From JADHLK01 sp038131695 (GTDB taxonomy: Bacteria > Pseudomonadota > Alphaproteobacteria > Puniceispirillales > Puniceispirillaceae): a stretch of 42,189 nt of DNA. A program made the position numbers and the translations under genes. Position 1 is the first letter of the stretch. Every line of letters begins with the position of its first letter. Where the stretch lies: the NCBI GenBank assembly GCA_038131695.1, contig JAYPQA010000012.1:1-42189 (forward strand). The letters are read 5' to 3'. A model generated the notes under the pieces. The model was not told the DNA's origin and made no database searches. It saw only the letters and a list, made by a program, of their open reading frames with translations. Shown piece after piece: positions 17,031 through 24,148 of the stretch.

Positions 17031-17999
17031 ATGACCGGCACGCCGCCAACCCGGAAAACGCCAACCAGACAAACGCCCGGCAAGGCAGCGGACAGGCCAG
17101 CTGATCCGCTGATCGCGCAATTTATTCTGGCCCTGGCAGCTGAAACCGGTGCGGCCAACAATACCTGTTCAGCCTACCGGCGCGATCTGGAACTGGCTGA
17201 CCGGCAGCTGCAGGGGCGGGGCTGTTCTTTATCTGCCGCCCGGCCGGATGATTTGCGCGCCTGCCTGAAAGACTGGTCTGGCAAGGGCCTGTCTGCGCGC
17301 ACGCTGGCGCGCCGGTTGAGCGCCTTGCGCCATTTTATGGGCTGGCTGGTAACAGATGGCTATCGCGCCGATAATCCGGCCAGCCTGCTGGATTCGCCAA
17401 AATTGCCCCAGCCCCTGCCCAAGAGCCTGTCAGAAGCCGAAATGCAGCAGCTTCTGGATGCCTGTGACAGCTTGCCGGAGCCGGAAAATATCCGCATACG
17501 GGCAGCGGTGGAAATCCTCTATTCTGCCGGGCTCAGAATATCAGAATTGCTGCAGCTGGAGGTTGCCACACTGCACGCGATGACCGACTCCCTGCTGATT
17601 TCCGGCAAGGGCGGGGTAGAGCGCATGGTGGTGCTGGGAGCCCCGGCTATCAAGGCGGCCCGCGACTGGCTGGCGATAAGACAGGCAGCTGGCCCGGACG
17701 GCAACAGCCAGTTTCTGGCAGATCCGTCCGGCCCGCTCAGCAGGCAGGTTCTGTCCACCCGGCTGAAACAGCTGGCCCGGCTGGCCGGGCTGGCTGAGGA
17801 ACGGGTCAGCGCCCATGTGCTGCGGCACAGTTTTGCGACCCATATGCTCAATCGCGGGGCGGATTTGCGCGCCTTGCAGATGTTGCTGGGCCATGCGGAT
17901 ATTGCCACCACCCAGATTTATACAAAAACCCGCCAGGACAGGCTGTCCGGTCTGGTTGCCAGCGCGCACCCGCTTGCCAGAGACAGATCTGACGGGTAA
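17031..17999 (+). CDS. xerD: Tyrosine recombinase XerD
   Basis: Site-specific recombinase that, with XerC and FtsK, resolves chromosome dimers at dif. The 322-residue protein has an N-terminal SAM-like DNA-binding domain (about 25-110) and a catalytic domain with all expected residues: Arg in GLRISELLQL, Lys in ISGKGGVER, His-x-x-Arg in HVLRHSFATH, His in LLGHADIATTQ and Tyr in QIYTKT. ATG 17031 was chosen because the longer frame lies inside the upstream gene. Residues 5-16 (PPTRKTPTRQTP) come from a 15-bp duplication at 17046-17075. accA follows after 42 bp. Confidence 0.93.
   Translation: MTGTPPTRKTPTRQTPGKAADRPADPLIAQFILALAAETGAANNTCSAYRRDLELADRQLQGRGCSLSAARPDDLRACLKDWSGKGLSARTLARRLSALRHFMGWLVTDGYRADNPASLLDSPKLPQPLPKSLSEAEMQQLLDACDSLPEPENIRIRAAVEILYSAGLRISELLQLEVATLHAMTDSLLISGKGGVERMVVLGAPAIKAARDWLAIRQAAGPDGNSQFLADPSGPLSRQVLSTRLKQLARLAGLAEERVSAHVLRHSFATHMLNRGADLRALQMLLGHADIATTQIYTKTRQDRLSGLVASAHPLARDRSDG
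17046..17075. repeat. 15-bp x2 tandem repeat in the xerD N terminus
   Basis: Adjacent units ccaacccggaaaacg and ccaaccagacaaacg, encoding PTRKT and PTRQT in the disordered N-terminal tail ahead of the folded domain. Confidence 0.75.
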
Positions 18000-18041
18000 A
18001 GTTGGTCAAGGAGCGATTAGGCAAGCTGACGGGGAAGAGTT

Positions 18042-18998
18042 ATGCGCCATTTTCTGGATTTCGAAAAACCGATAGCTGCGCTGGAAGGCAAGATTGAGGA
18101 GCTGCGGCATCTCAATTCTGATTCCGGCATGAATATCGCTGAGGAAATCGGCAAGCTGCAAACGCGCATCGACAGAGAGCTGACGACCACCTATCAAAAG
18201 CTGGGGCCTTGGGAAAAGGTGCAGGTGGCCCGCCACCCGGATCGCCCGAAACTGGCCGGTATTCTGCCGCTTCTGTTTGATGAATTCACCCCGCTTTCCG
18301 GCGATCGCAACTATTCTGAGGATCATGCGGTGATCGGCGGGCTGGCCCGTTTCCGGGGCCGTCCGGTGGTGGTAATGGGAACCGAAAAGGGCACCACAAC
18401 CGAAGAACGGGTGAAGCGCAATTTCGGCATGGCCCGCCCGGAAGGCTATCGCAAGGCCATCCGGCTGATGCAGCTGGCTGGCCAGTTTGGCCTGCCGGTC
18501 TTGAGCTTGGTGGATACGGCCGGGGCCTATCCGGGACGTGGGGCCGAGGAGCGCGGCCAGGCTGAGGCTATCGCGCGCGCCATTCAGGCCTGTCTGGATT
18601 TGCCGGTGCCCTTATGTGCGGCGATCACGGGCGAGGGCGGCTCTGGCGGGGCCATCGCGCTGGCTACGGGTAACCGGGTGGTGATGTATGAACATGCGGT
18701 CTATTCGGTGATCTCGCCCGAAGGCTGTGCCTCTATCCTCTGGCGCAGTGCGGATCACGCGAAAACCGCTGCTGAGGCCTTGCGGCTCACCGCCCAGGAT
18801 ATGGAAAAGCTGGGCGTTATTGATGCCATTGTGCCAGAGCCGGTGGGCGGGGCGCACCGCGATCCCGAAGCAGCTATCCGCGCGCTGGGGGATGAGCTGG
18901 CCCGCCAGCTGGCGCAGCTGGACGGGATGGATGCCGCCGCGCTGAAAGCCGATCGCGAAGCAAAATATATCGCAATGGGCAGCCGCGCCCTGTCCTAG
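18042..18998 (+). CDS. accA: Acetyl-CoA carboxylase carboxyltransferase subunit alpha
   Basis: Transfers the carboxyl group from carboxybiotin to acetyl-CoA, together with AccD, the first step of fatty-acid synthesis. The 318-residue protein starts MRHFLDFEKPIAALEGKIEE and contains the AccA landmarks RNFGMARPEGYRKA, LVDTAGAYPGRGAEERGQAE, ITGEGGSGGAIA and EGCASILW. A ggaag ribosome-binding site precedes the ATG. The stop shares a CTAG palindrome with the stop of the convergent glutaredoxin gene. Confidence 0.97.
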   Translation: MRHFLDFEKPIAALEGKIEELRHLNSDSGMNIAEEIGKLQTRIDRELTTTYQKLGPWEKVQVARHPDRPKLAGILPLLFDEFTPLSGDRNYSEDHAVIGGLARFRGRPVVVMGTEKGTTTEERVKRNFGMARPEGYRKAIRLMQLAGQFGLPVLSLVDTAGAYPGRGAEERGQAEAIARAIQACLDLPVPLCAAITGEGGSGGAIALATGNRVVMYEHAVYSVISPEGCASILWRSADHAKTAAEALRLTAQDMEKLGVIDAIVPEPVGGAHRDPEAAIRALGDELARQLAQLDGMDAAALKADREAKYIAMGSRALS

Positions 18999-19255
18999 CC
19001 CGCTGCCAGCAGCGCGTCCAGATGGCCGGCTCGCTCCAGGGCCAGCAAATCGGTGCAGCCGCCAATATGATCGCCATTGATAAAGATTTGCGGCACTGTG
19101 CGCAGGCCGCCTGCCCGCGCGGTCATGCGCGCCCGCTCCTCAGGGTCTGCTGTCACATCAATTTCCTCAAAACCGGCCTGTTTTGAGTCCAGCAAGCGTT
19201 TTGCCGTCACGCAATAGGGGCAGATGCGCGTTGTATAGATTTCAATTTTTGCCAT
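18995..19255 (-). CDS. grxC: Glutaredoxin 3
   Basis: An 86-residue dithiol glutaredoxin with active site CPYC (MAKIEIYTTRICPYCVTAKR), the cis-proline TVP in LRTVPQIFINGDHIGGCTDL and the GG-C glutathione-binding segment. Reduces disulfides with glutathione in the cytoplasm. The start at 19255 was chosen from family length; the frame continues upstream without homology. In alphaproteobacteria grxC is commonly found beside comF and a methyltransferase gene, as here. Confidence 0.95.
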   Translation of the reverse strand: MAKIEIYTTRICPYCVTAKRLLDSKQAGFEEIDVTADPEERARMTARAGGLRTVPQIFINGDHIGGCTDLLALERAGHLDALLAAG

Positions 19256-19304
19256 GTTACCGACCCTCTGAACTACCGACCATCCAACAGGCGCTGTGAG
19301 CCGC

Positions 19305-19334
19305 GCCTGTCTTTTGCGAGCCTGTCTTTTGTTA
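19305..19334. repeat. 15-bp x2 tandem repeat upstream of grxC
   Basis: Units gcctgtcttttgcga and gcctgtcttttgtta in the grxC-comF spacer (19256-19367). Confidence 0.85.
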
Positions 19335-19367
19335 GTCGCCCCGCCCCTGATTTGTCCAGCCCTGTTT

Positions 19368-20003
19368 TCAGCCAACCTGCGCGAAAACCAGCGCATCGAC
19401 CTGTCCGGCTCCGGCTTTCTTCAGACAGCGCGCCGCTTCATGCAAGGTGGCCCCGGTGGTCATCACATCATCAATCAGCAGAATCGGCTGGCCAGCGATC
19501 AGCGGTCTGGACAGGGCAAAGGCGTTCTTCACATTGCGCTGGCGGGCTGCTGGCCCCAACCCGCCCATCTGGCGCGTCGCCCGCACCCGGCGCAACAGGC
19601 CAGGGGCAGGCCGCAACCCGCGTCCCGGCCGGGCTAGCGGGTGCGACAAAACCAGCATCCCCGTTCCAGCAGCCTGGGCCAGCACCGGCCCCAAATCCAG
19701 CCGGTCACCATGCTTGAAAGGCAAGAGCAACCGCCGCGAGGCGTCATTATAAAGATAGCCTGCCCGTATCCGGCCCAGCGGTGGCGGATTGAGATGACAG
19801 GCAAGACACAGATTATCCGGCAGCTGATGGGGCAGGCCGCGCCCGCAACAGCGGCAAAGCGGCTCCTCAATCGCCTGCAAGCCGGACCAGCACTGCCCTC
19901 ACAGCCCCGCCCCGGCCAAGGGGGCCCGGCAATCCGGACACAGAAGCGGCAACAGCGTATCGGCCAGAATCCGAATGATCCTTTGCCCGCTATTCTGGCG
20001 CAT
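19368..20003 (-). pseudogene. comF: ComF family phosphoribosyltransferase-like protein, interrupted
   Basis: ComF-type protein: N-terminal zinc-ribbon-like cysteines (LLCPDCRAPL; later EEPLCRCCGRG, NLCLACHLNP), a YNDASRRLLLPFKHGD segment and a C-terminal PRPP-binding loop ILLIDDVMTTGATLHEA. From ATG 20003 the frame meets an in-frame TGA at 19899-19901 and then continues without any shift (GQCWSGLQAIEEP). At that position relatives have a cysteine (LC-x-x-CW), so one TGC-to-TGA change explains the stop. The usual R-R-x-F-N-Q segment after the LVLSHPL-type strand is missing and the protein is about 15-20 residues short there. Both defects suggest a decaying gene. An alternative upstream start (20099 or TTG 20123) adds a SPADSPADS stretch. 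Confidence 0.75.
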
Positions 20004-20058
20004 AGTCTGGCCCCCAAATCGTCTGGCCAGACGCGCGATCAGCTGCTGTGCGCTTGAG

Positions 20059-20082
20059 TCTGCAGGGGAATCTGCCGGGGAC
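20059..20082. repeat. 12-bp x2 tandem repeat at the 5' side of comF
   Basis: Units tctgcaggggaa and tctgccggggac, read on the minus strand as SPAD-SPAD if translation starts upstream of 20003. Confidence 0.65.
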
Positions 20083-20206
20083 TTGCCAAACCGGGTCATA
20101 ATCTGCTGCCACCTCTGTTGCAAAAAAAGGGCTCTACCAAAAAAGGCTGTTTCGCCTTATCTTAGCCCGACAAGTCCTAACAACTGTTTAACAAGCCGGA
20201 TTTTTT

Positions 20207-21112
20207 ATGCAGAAAACCGCGCCGCCCCTGTTTGACTTTGCCGCGCTGGTGCGCCAGCGCAACCGCGCCGCCCGGCAGTTCGACGAGCATGATTTTCTGG
20301 CAGAAGCGGCGGCTGAGCGGCTGGCTGACAGGCTGGCAGATGTGCGCCGCCAGTTTGCGGACGGGCTGGTTCTGGGCGCCGGGGACGGGCGGCTGGCCCG
20401 GCATTTGGCGGCAACCGGCAAGACCGCAACTCTCACCCAGGCAGAGGCCAGCCCGGATTTTCTGGCCCGGCTGGCAGAACCAAAATGGCTGTTGCAATCC
20501 GAGATCCCGGAACTGGCTCCGGCCAGTCTGGATGTGATCGCCTCCTCCTTGTGGCTGCATTGGGTGAGCGACTTGCCCGGCTTGCTGGCCTGTCTGTCCC
20601 GCGCCTTGCGCCCTGACGGGCTGTTTGTGGCGAATTTCTGGGGCGGGCGCAGCCTGGCTGAATTGCGCGCCTGTCTGGCGGAGGCAGAGAGCGAGCAGCA
20701 GGGCGGGGTCTGGCCGCGCATTGCCCCGATGGCCGATATCCGCGATCTGGGCGGGTTGCTGCAACGGGCCGGGTTGGCCCTGCCGGTTGCGGATGCGGAT
20801 TTGATAAAGGTGCGCTGGCCCTCGCTCTTTGCGATGATGCGTGATTTGCGCGGCATGGCAGAGACCAGCGCGCTGGCGGGCCGCCCCCGCCATTTCACCC
20901 GCCGGTCAGTCTTTATGCGCGCTGCCGAGATTTACCAGCAGCGTTTTGCCGACCCGGACGGCCAGATCACCGCCAGCTTTGAGCTGATCACCCTGACCGG
21001 CTGGAAGCCGCATCCCAGCCAGCAAAAACCGCTGAAACCGGGCAGCGCGGCCAACCGGCTGGCGGATCACCTGATCTCTGACAAGGCCAGCAAGCCGCCT
21101 TCCAAAGGCTAG
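20207..21112 (+). CDS. SAM-dependent methyltransferase, BioC/NDUFAF5-like
   Basis: A 301-residue class I methyltransferase. The start MQKTAPPLFDFAALVRQRNR and the RQFDEHDFL segment, motif I VLGAGDGRLARHLA (about 53-66), SLDVIASSLWLHWVSDLPG and LRPDGLFVANFWGG match the alphaproteobacterial family related to mitochondrial NDUFAF5 and to BioC. NDUFAF5 modifies an arginine of a complex I subunit, while BioC methylates malonyl-ACP in biotin synthesis; this genomic place (next to comF/grxC) fits the NDUFAF5-like group better, but substrate is inferred only. Its TAG stop overlaps the stop of the convergent nudix gene in a CTAG palindrome. Confidence 0.88.
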   Translation: MQKTAPPLFDFAALVRQRNRAARQFDEHDFLAEAAAERLADRLADVRRQFADGLVLGAGDGRLARHLAATGKTATLTQAEASPDFLARLAEPKWLLQSEIPELAPASLDVIASSLWLHWVSDLPGLLACLSRALRPDGLFVANFWGGRSLAELRACLAEAESEQQGGVWPRIAPMADIRDLGGLLQRAGLALPVADADLIKVRWPSLFAMMRDLRGMAETSALAGRPRHFTRRSVFMRAAEIYQQRFADPDGQITASFELITLTGWKPHPSQQKPLKPGSAANRLADHLISDKASKPPSKG

Positions 21113-21516
21113 AGCAAATCCTGCAAGGCCGCTATCAAAGGCCGGTTGGCAGGCGGCATTTCATAATCACCCAGGCGCGGGGCCCGCACCCAGGCCAGCT
21201 CTCCCCCCTCTTTTGCCTGCGGGCTGTTTTGCCAGCGCCGGCAGACAAACAGCAGCAAGATCAGGTGAAAGGACTCATAATCATGGGAGGCAAAAGACAG
21301 CGGGGCCAGACAGGATTGCCAGCTATCCAGCCCCAGCTCTTCGTGCAATTCCCGGATAAGACAGGCCTCCGGGCTTTCCCCGGCCTCCAGCTTGCCCCCC
21401 GGAAATTCCCAAAATCCGGCCAGCGGCTTGCCAGCTGGCCTGCGCGCCAGCAGCACCCGCCCGTCCGCGTCAATCAGCGCCCCAGCCGCAACAATCTGGA
21501 CAGGCTTGCCGATCAT
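21109..21516 (-). CDS. mutT: Nudix hydrolase, MutT-like
   Basis: A 135-residue nudix protein. The nudix box is complete (G-GKLEAGESPEACLIRELHEELGL pattern: GGKLEAGE, then RELHEELGL). The N-terminal IVAAGALIDADGRVLLARRP and GFWEFPGGK fit MutT-type 8-oxo-dGTP or related pyrophosphohydrolases. Its ATG immediately follows the argJ stop codon, so it is read from the argJ transcript. Confidence 0.92.
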   Translation of the reverse strand: MIGKPVQIVAAGALIDADGRVLLARRPAGKPLAGFWEFPGGKLEAGESPEACLIRELHEELGLDSWQSCLAPLSFASHDYESFHLILLLFVCRRWQNSPQAKEGGELAWVRAPRLGDYEMPPANRPLIAALQDLL

Positions 21517-22755
21517 CTAGCTGCGATAATCGGCATTGATGGAAATATAGCCATGGGTGAGATCACAGCTCCAGATACGCGCCGCACCGGAACCAAGGCC
21601 CAGATCAACCGCTATATGAATTGAATCTTGTTTCATGTGGGCTGCGACCGGGGCTTCATCATAATCGGCCACCCGCTGGCCCTCGGCAGCTATCACAATG
21701 CCGCCAATGGATATTTTCAGCCGGTCCCGGTCTGCTGGCTCGCCTGCCTTGCCGACGGCCATGACGATACGCCCCCAATTGGCATCCTCACCTGCTATGG
21801 CGGTCTTGACCAGCGGTGAATTGCCAATCGCCAGGCCGATTTTATGGGCGCTCGCCGCACTGGCCGCGCCGGTTACATCAATGGTGATGAATTTGCTGGC
21901 CCCTTCGCCGTCGCGCACGATCTGACAGGCCAAATCCTGCATCACTTCCAGCAGGGCCGCCTGAAACCCGGCCAGCTCCGGATCCTCTGCCGAGGTGATG
22001 GGCGGATGCCCGGCCTGTCCGGTTGCGCCCAGCAAAACCATGTCAGAGGTAGAGGTATCACTATCCACCGTGATGGCGTTAAAGCTCTGGCGGGTGGCGG
22101 CTGTCAGGCAGGCTTGCAGAACCGGCTGTTCAAGCACCGCATCGCTCGCAATAAAGCCCAGCATGGTTGCCATGTCCGGGGCAATCATGCCGGAGCCCTT
22201 GGCAATGCCGCAGAGGGTGACCGTCTGGCCGCCTATCTGGCAGCTGGCACGGGCCCCCTTGGCAAAAGTGTCGGTTGTGCGGATGGCGTTGGCAGCCGCC
22301 TGCCAGCTGGCCTGCCCCAGATTGTCCGTCAGCCGGGCAAAACAGGCGGCCAGCCCGGCCGCGTCCAGCGGCTCGCCGATAACGCCGGTTGAGGCGGTGA
22401 GAATATCCGCAGCTTCCAGCCCCAGCTGATCTGCCAGCTGGGTGGTCATAAGCTGCACGCTTTCAATACCCTGCCGGCCGGTAAAGGCATTGGCATTGCC
22501 GGCATTGACCAGCACCGCCCGCCCATGCCCCTTTGCCAGCTGCGCGCGCGTCCAGTCCACCGGTGCGGCCGCCGTGGCCGACCGGGTAAAGACCCCGGCC
22601 AGCTGGCTGTCTCCGGCAAACCGGATCAGCATCAGATCATCGCGCCCCTGATAGCCGGTTCCAGAGGCCGCGACCGCCAGCTCCACACCCTTGATGGCAG
22701 GCAGATCAGGAAAGCGGGCCGGTGCCAGAGGCGAGACAGGCAGGGGGCTGGCCAT
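21517..22755 (-). CDS. argJ: Bifunctional ornithine acetyltransferase / N-acetylglutamate synthase
   Basis: Recycles the acetyl group in arginine synthesis. About 412 residues, with the ArgJ landmarks VFTRSATAAAPVDW, AVLVNAGNANAFTG, ILTASTGVIGEPL, the autocleavage site GMIAPDMA-TMLGFI (new N-terminal Thr on the beta chain) and the closing DLTHGYISINADYRS. ATG 22755 is preferred, as an aaaggga box lies 8 nt upstream; a GTG start 6 bp earlier is possible. It follows the parvulin gene on the same strand. Confidence 0.96.
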   Translation of the reverse strand: MASPLPVSPLAPARFPDLPAIKGVELAVAASGTGYQGRDDLMLIRFAGDSQLAGVFTRSATAAAPVDWTRAQLAKGHGRAVLVNAGNANAFTGRQGIESVQLMTTQLADQLGLEAADILTASTGVIGEPLDAAGLAACFARLTDNLGQASWQAAANAIRTTDTFAKGARASCQIGGQTVTLCGIAKGSGMIAPDMATMLGFIASDAVLEQPVLQACLTAATRQSFNAITVDSDTSTSDMVLLGATGQAGHPPITSAEDPELAGFQAALLEVMQDLACQIVRDGEGASKFITIDVTGAASAASAHKIGLAIGNSPLVKTAIAGEDANWGRIVMAVGKAGEPADRDRLKISIGGIVIAAEGQRVADYDEAPVAAHMKQDSIHIAVDLGLGSGAARIWSCDLTHGYISINADYRS

Positions 22756-22764
22756 GTTCACGAT

Positions 22765-22792
22765 CCCTTTCTTTCTGGCCCTTTCTTGCTGG
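22765..22792. repeat. 14-bp x2 tandem repeat carrying the argJ ribosome-binding region
   Basis: Units ccctttctttctgg and ccctttcttgctgg in the 87-bp spacer upstream of argJ. On the minus strand the copy nearest argJ supplies the aaaggg Shine-Dalgarno core, so the duplication has doubled the ribosome-binding sequence. Confidence 0.75.
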
Positions 22793-22842
22793 GCCGGGTG
22801 CTTTGCTGATCCCGGCCGGCTGCGGGCGGCTGGGGGCAGGGG

Positions 22843-23826
22843 CTAGTTGGCCCCGCCCTTTTCGCTATTATCTGTCTGGGCGCTATTGCCTGATTGGGCG
22901 GCCTCTATCTCGGCGCGCACCTCCTCAAAGCTGCGGGTGGAAATCTCTGCCCCGGCCCGCAGCTGTTCCAGCACCCGCATCAGCGCCTGGCGTTGCAACG
23001 TCTGGCTCAGCTGTCCGGCCATCTCGGCCAGCGGCTGGGGTTCAGCCGTGCGCCGGTCTTTAAGCTGGATGATGTGCCAGCCAAATTGCGTCTGCACTGG
23101 CTGTTTTGTAAAGGCTCCAACCTCCAGCGCAAAGGCCGCGCTTTCAAAAGCGGGCACCATCGCCCCGCGCTTGAAATAGCCCAGATCACCGCCATTCGGG
23201 CCGCTTGGGCCGGTTGATTTTTCCTTCGCCAGGCCGGCAAAATCCGCCCCGCCCTCCAGCGCCGAGATGATCTCTGCGGCAGTTTGCTCATCCTCTACCA
23301 GAATATGGGCCGCATTGACCTCCTCACGCGATCCGGTATCCGCAACATAGGCATCATAGGCCTTGCCAATCGCCGCCTCATCCACCTGATCAGACAGGGC
23401 CTGACCCAGCCAGATTTCCGCCAGCAGCTTGTCAACGGTCAGCTTGACCGCCACCGCCACCTCCGGGCGCTGCTCAATCGCTGCCTCGCGGCTAGCCGCC
23501 GCCGCCAGCCTGGTATCGATCAGCTCATCTATCAGCTGGCCATAGAGCTGGGCAAAGGGAATCTGCTGATATTCAGCGGGCAGCTGCTCAGCCAGCCGCA
23601 CCAGCTCGCGCAGATACAAGGTCTCGCCATTCAGGCTGGCAACCGGAATTTCCGGCATTTCTGCTGATTGCTGGGCGGCCAGCTGGCCGGGCCAAAAAGC
23701 GGCTAGCCCAGAACTGATGCAAAGGGCCAGAGCGAAGATCAGGCTGACCGGCCCGGCCCGGCCTGCCCTGAATTGAAATCGAAAACCGCTATTCACTATA
23801 AAATTTTTCACCGTAAAATTTTTCAT
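22843..23826 (-). CDS. Periplasmic parvulin-type peptidyl-prolyl isomerase
   Basis: A 327-residue exported chaperone/isomerase. A basic N terminus and hydrophobic stretch (VSLIFALALCISSGLAAFW, ending LAAQQ) form a signal peptide. SurA/PrsA-like helical parts flank a PpiC rotamase domain (about residues 165-260) with NAAHILVEDE, DFAGLAKEKSTGPSG, GGDLGYFKRGAMVPAF and TQFGWHIIQLKDRR. The C-terminal tail is acidic and low-complexity. It probably assists folding of outer-membrane or secreted proteins. The first residues KNFTV-KNFIV come from a 15-bp duplication, so the exact start is open. It is divergent from secA, a common alphaproteobacterial arrangement. Confidence 0.92.
   Translation of the reverse strand: MKNFTVKNFIVNSGFRFQFRAGRAGPVSLIFALALCISSGLAAFWPGQLAAQQSAEMPEIPVASLNGETLYLRELVRLAEQLPAEYQQIPFAQLYGQLIDELIDTRLAAAASREAAIEQRPEVAVAVKLTVDKLLAEIWLGQALSDQVDEAAIGKAYDAYVADTGSREEVNAAHILVEDEQTAAEIISALEGGADFAGLAKEKSTGPSGPNGGDLGYFKRGAMVPAFESAAFALEVGAFTKQPVQTQFGWHIIQLKDRRTAEPQPLAEMAGQLSQTLQRQALMRVLEQLRAGAEISTRSFEEVRAEIEAAQSGNSAQTDNSEKGGAN
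23795..23824. repeat. 15-bp x2 tandem repeat at the parvulin start
   Basis: Units actataaaatttttc and accgtaaaatttttc, encoding KNFTV and KNFIV directly after the initiator Met on the minus strand. Confidence 0.85.
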
Positions 23827-23830
23827 CTGT

Positions 23831-23875
23831 CTGCCTTTGCCTGTCTCGCCCTTGCCTGTCTTACCCTTGCCTGTC
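23831..23875. repeat. 15-bp x3 tandem repeat between the parvulin gene and secA
   Basis: Units ctgcctttgcctgtc, tcgcccttgcctgtc, ttacccttgcctgtc. They begin 5 bp outside the parvulin start codon, so its 5' leader is built from these copies. The rest of the 322-bp spacer (23827-24148) holds the secA promoter and a cagctgctgat/cagctgctgac pair near 23980. Confidence 0.88.
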
Positions 23876-24057
23876 GGATCCTTGGCGGGCGCGTTTCTGG
23901 CCCCGTTACCACAAGGGATGGGCTTATCACACCTGACCGCCTTGCTGCAAGCAGGCTTGTCCGTTCAGGTCAGTGTCTGGCCAGCTGCTGATCAGCTGCT
24001 GACCGGTTGCGGGCCATTTGCCGGACGGGTTGGCATTCTGTCTGGCGGGCTGTCTGA

Positions 24058-24086
24058 TTGACAAAGCGGGTCTGACTGCCTATCTG
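24058..24086 (+). promoter_or_regulatory. Sigma-70 type promoter of secA
   Basis: A perfect TTGACA at 24058-24063, a 17-bp spacer and TATCTG at 24081-24086, about 60 bp before the secA start. Confidence 0.7.
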
Positions 24087-24148
24087 CAATGGGGGTTAAT
24101 AAGCCGCAGCGGCTTTTGCTGGGGCCATCAAGAAAGGTTTTGGGGCAG

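Noticed and set aside
19899..19901. Selenocysteine at the comF TGA
   Set aside because: No evident SECIS-like element after the codon and a further internal deletion in the gene; a nonsense mutation is simpler.
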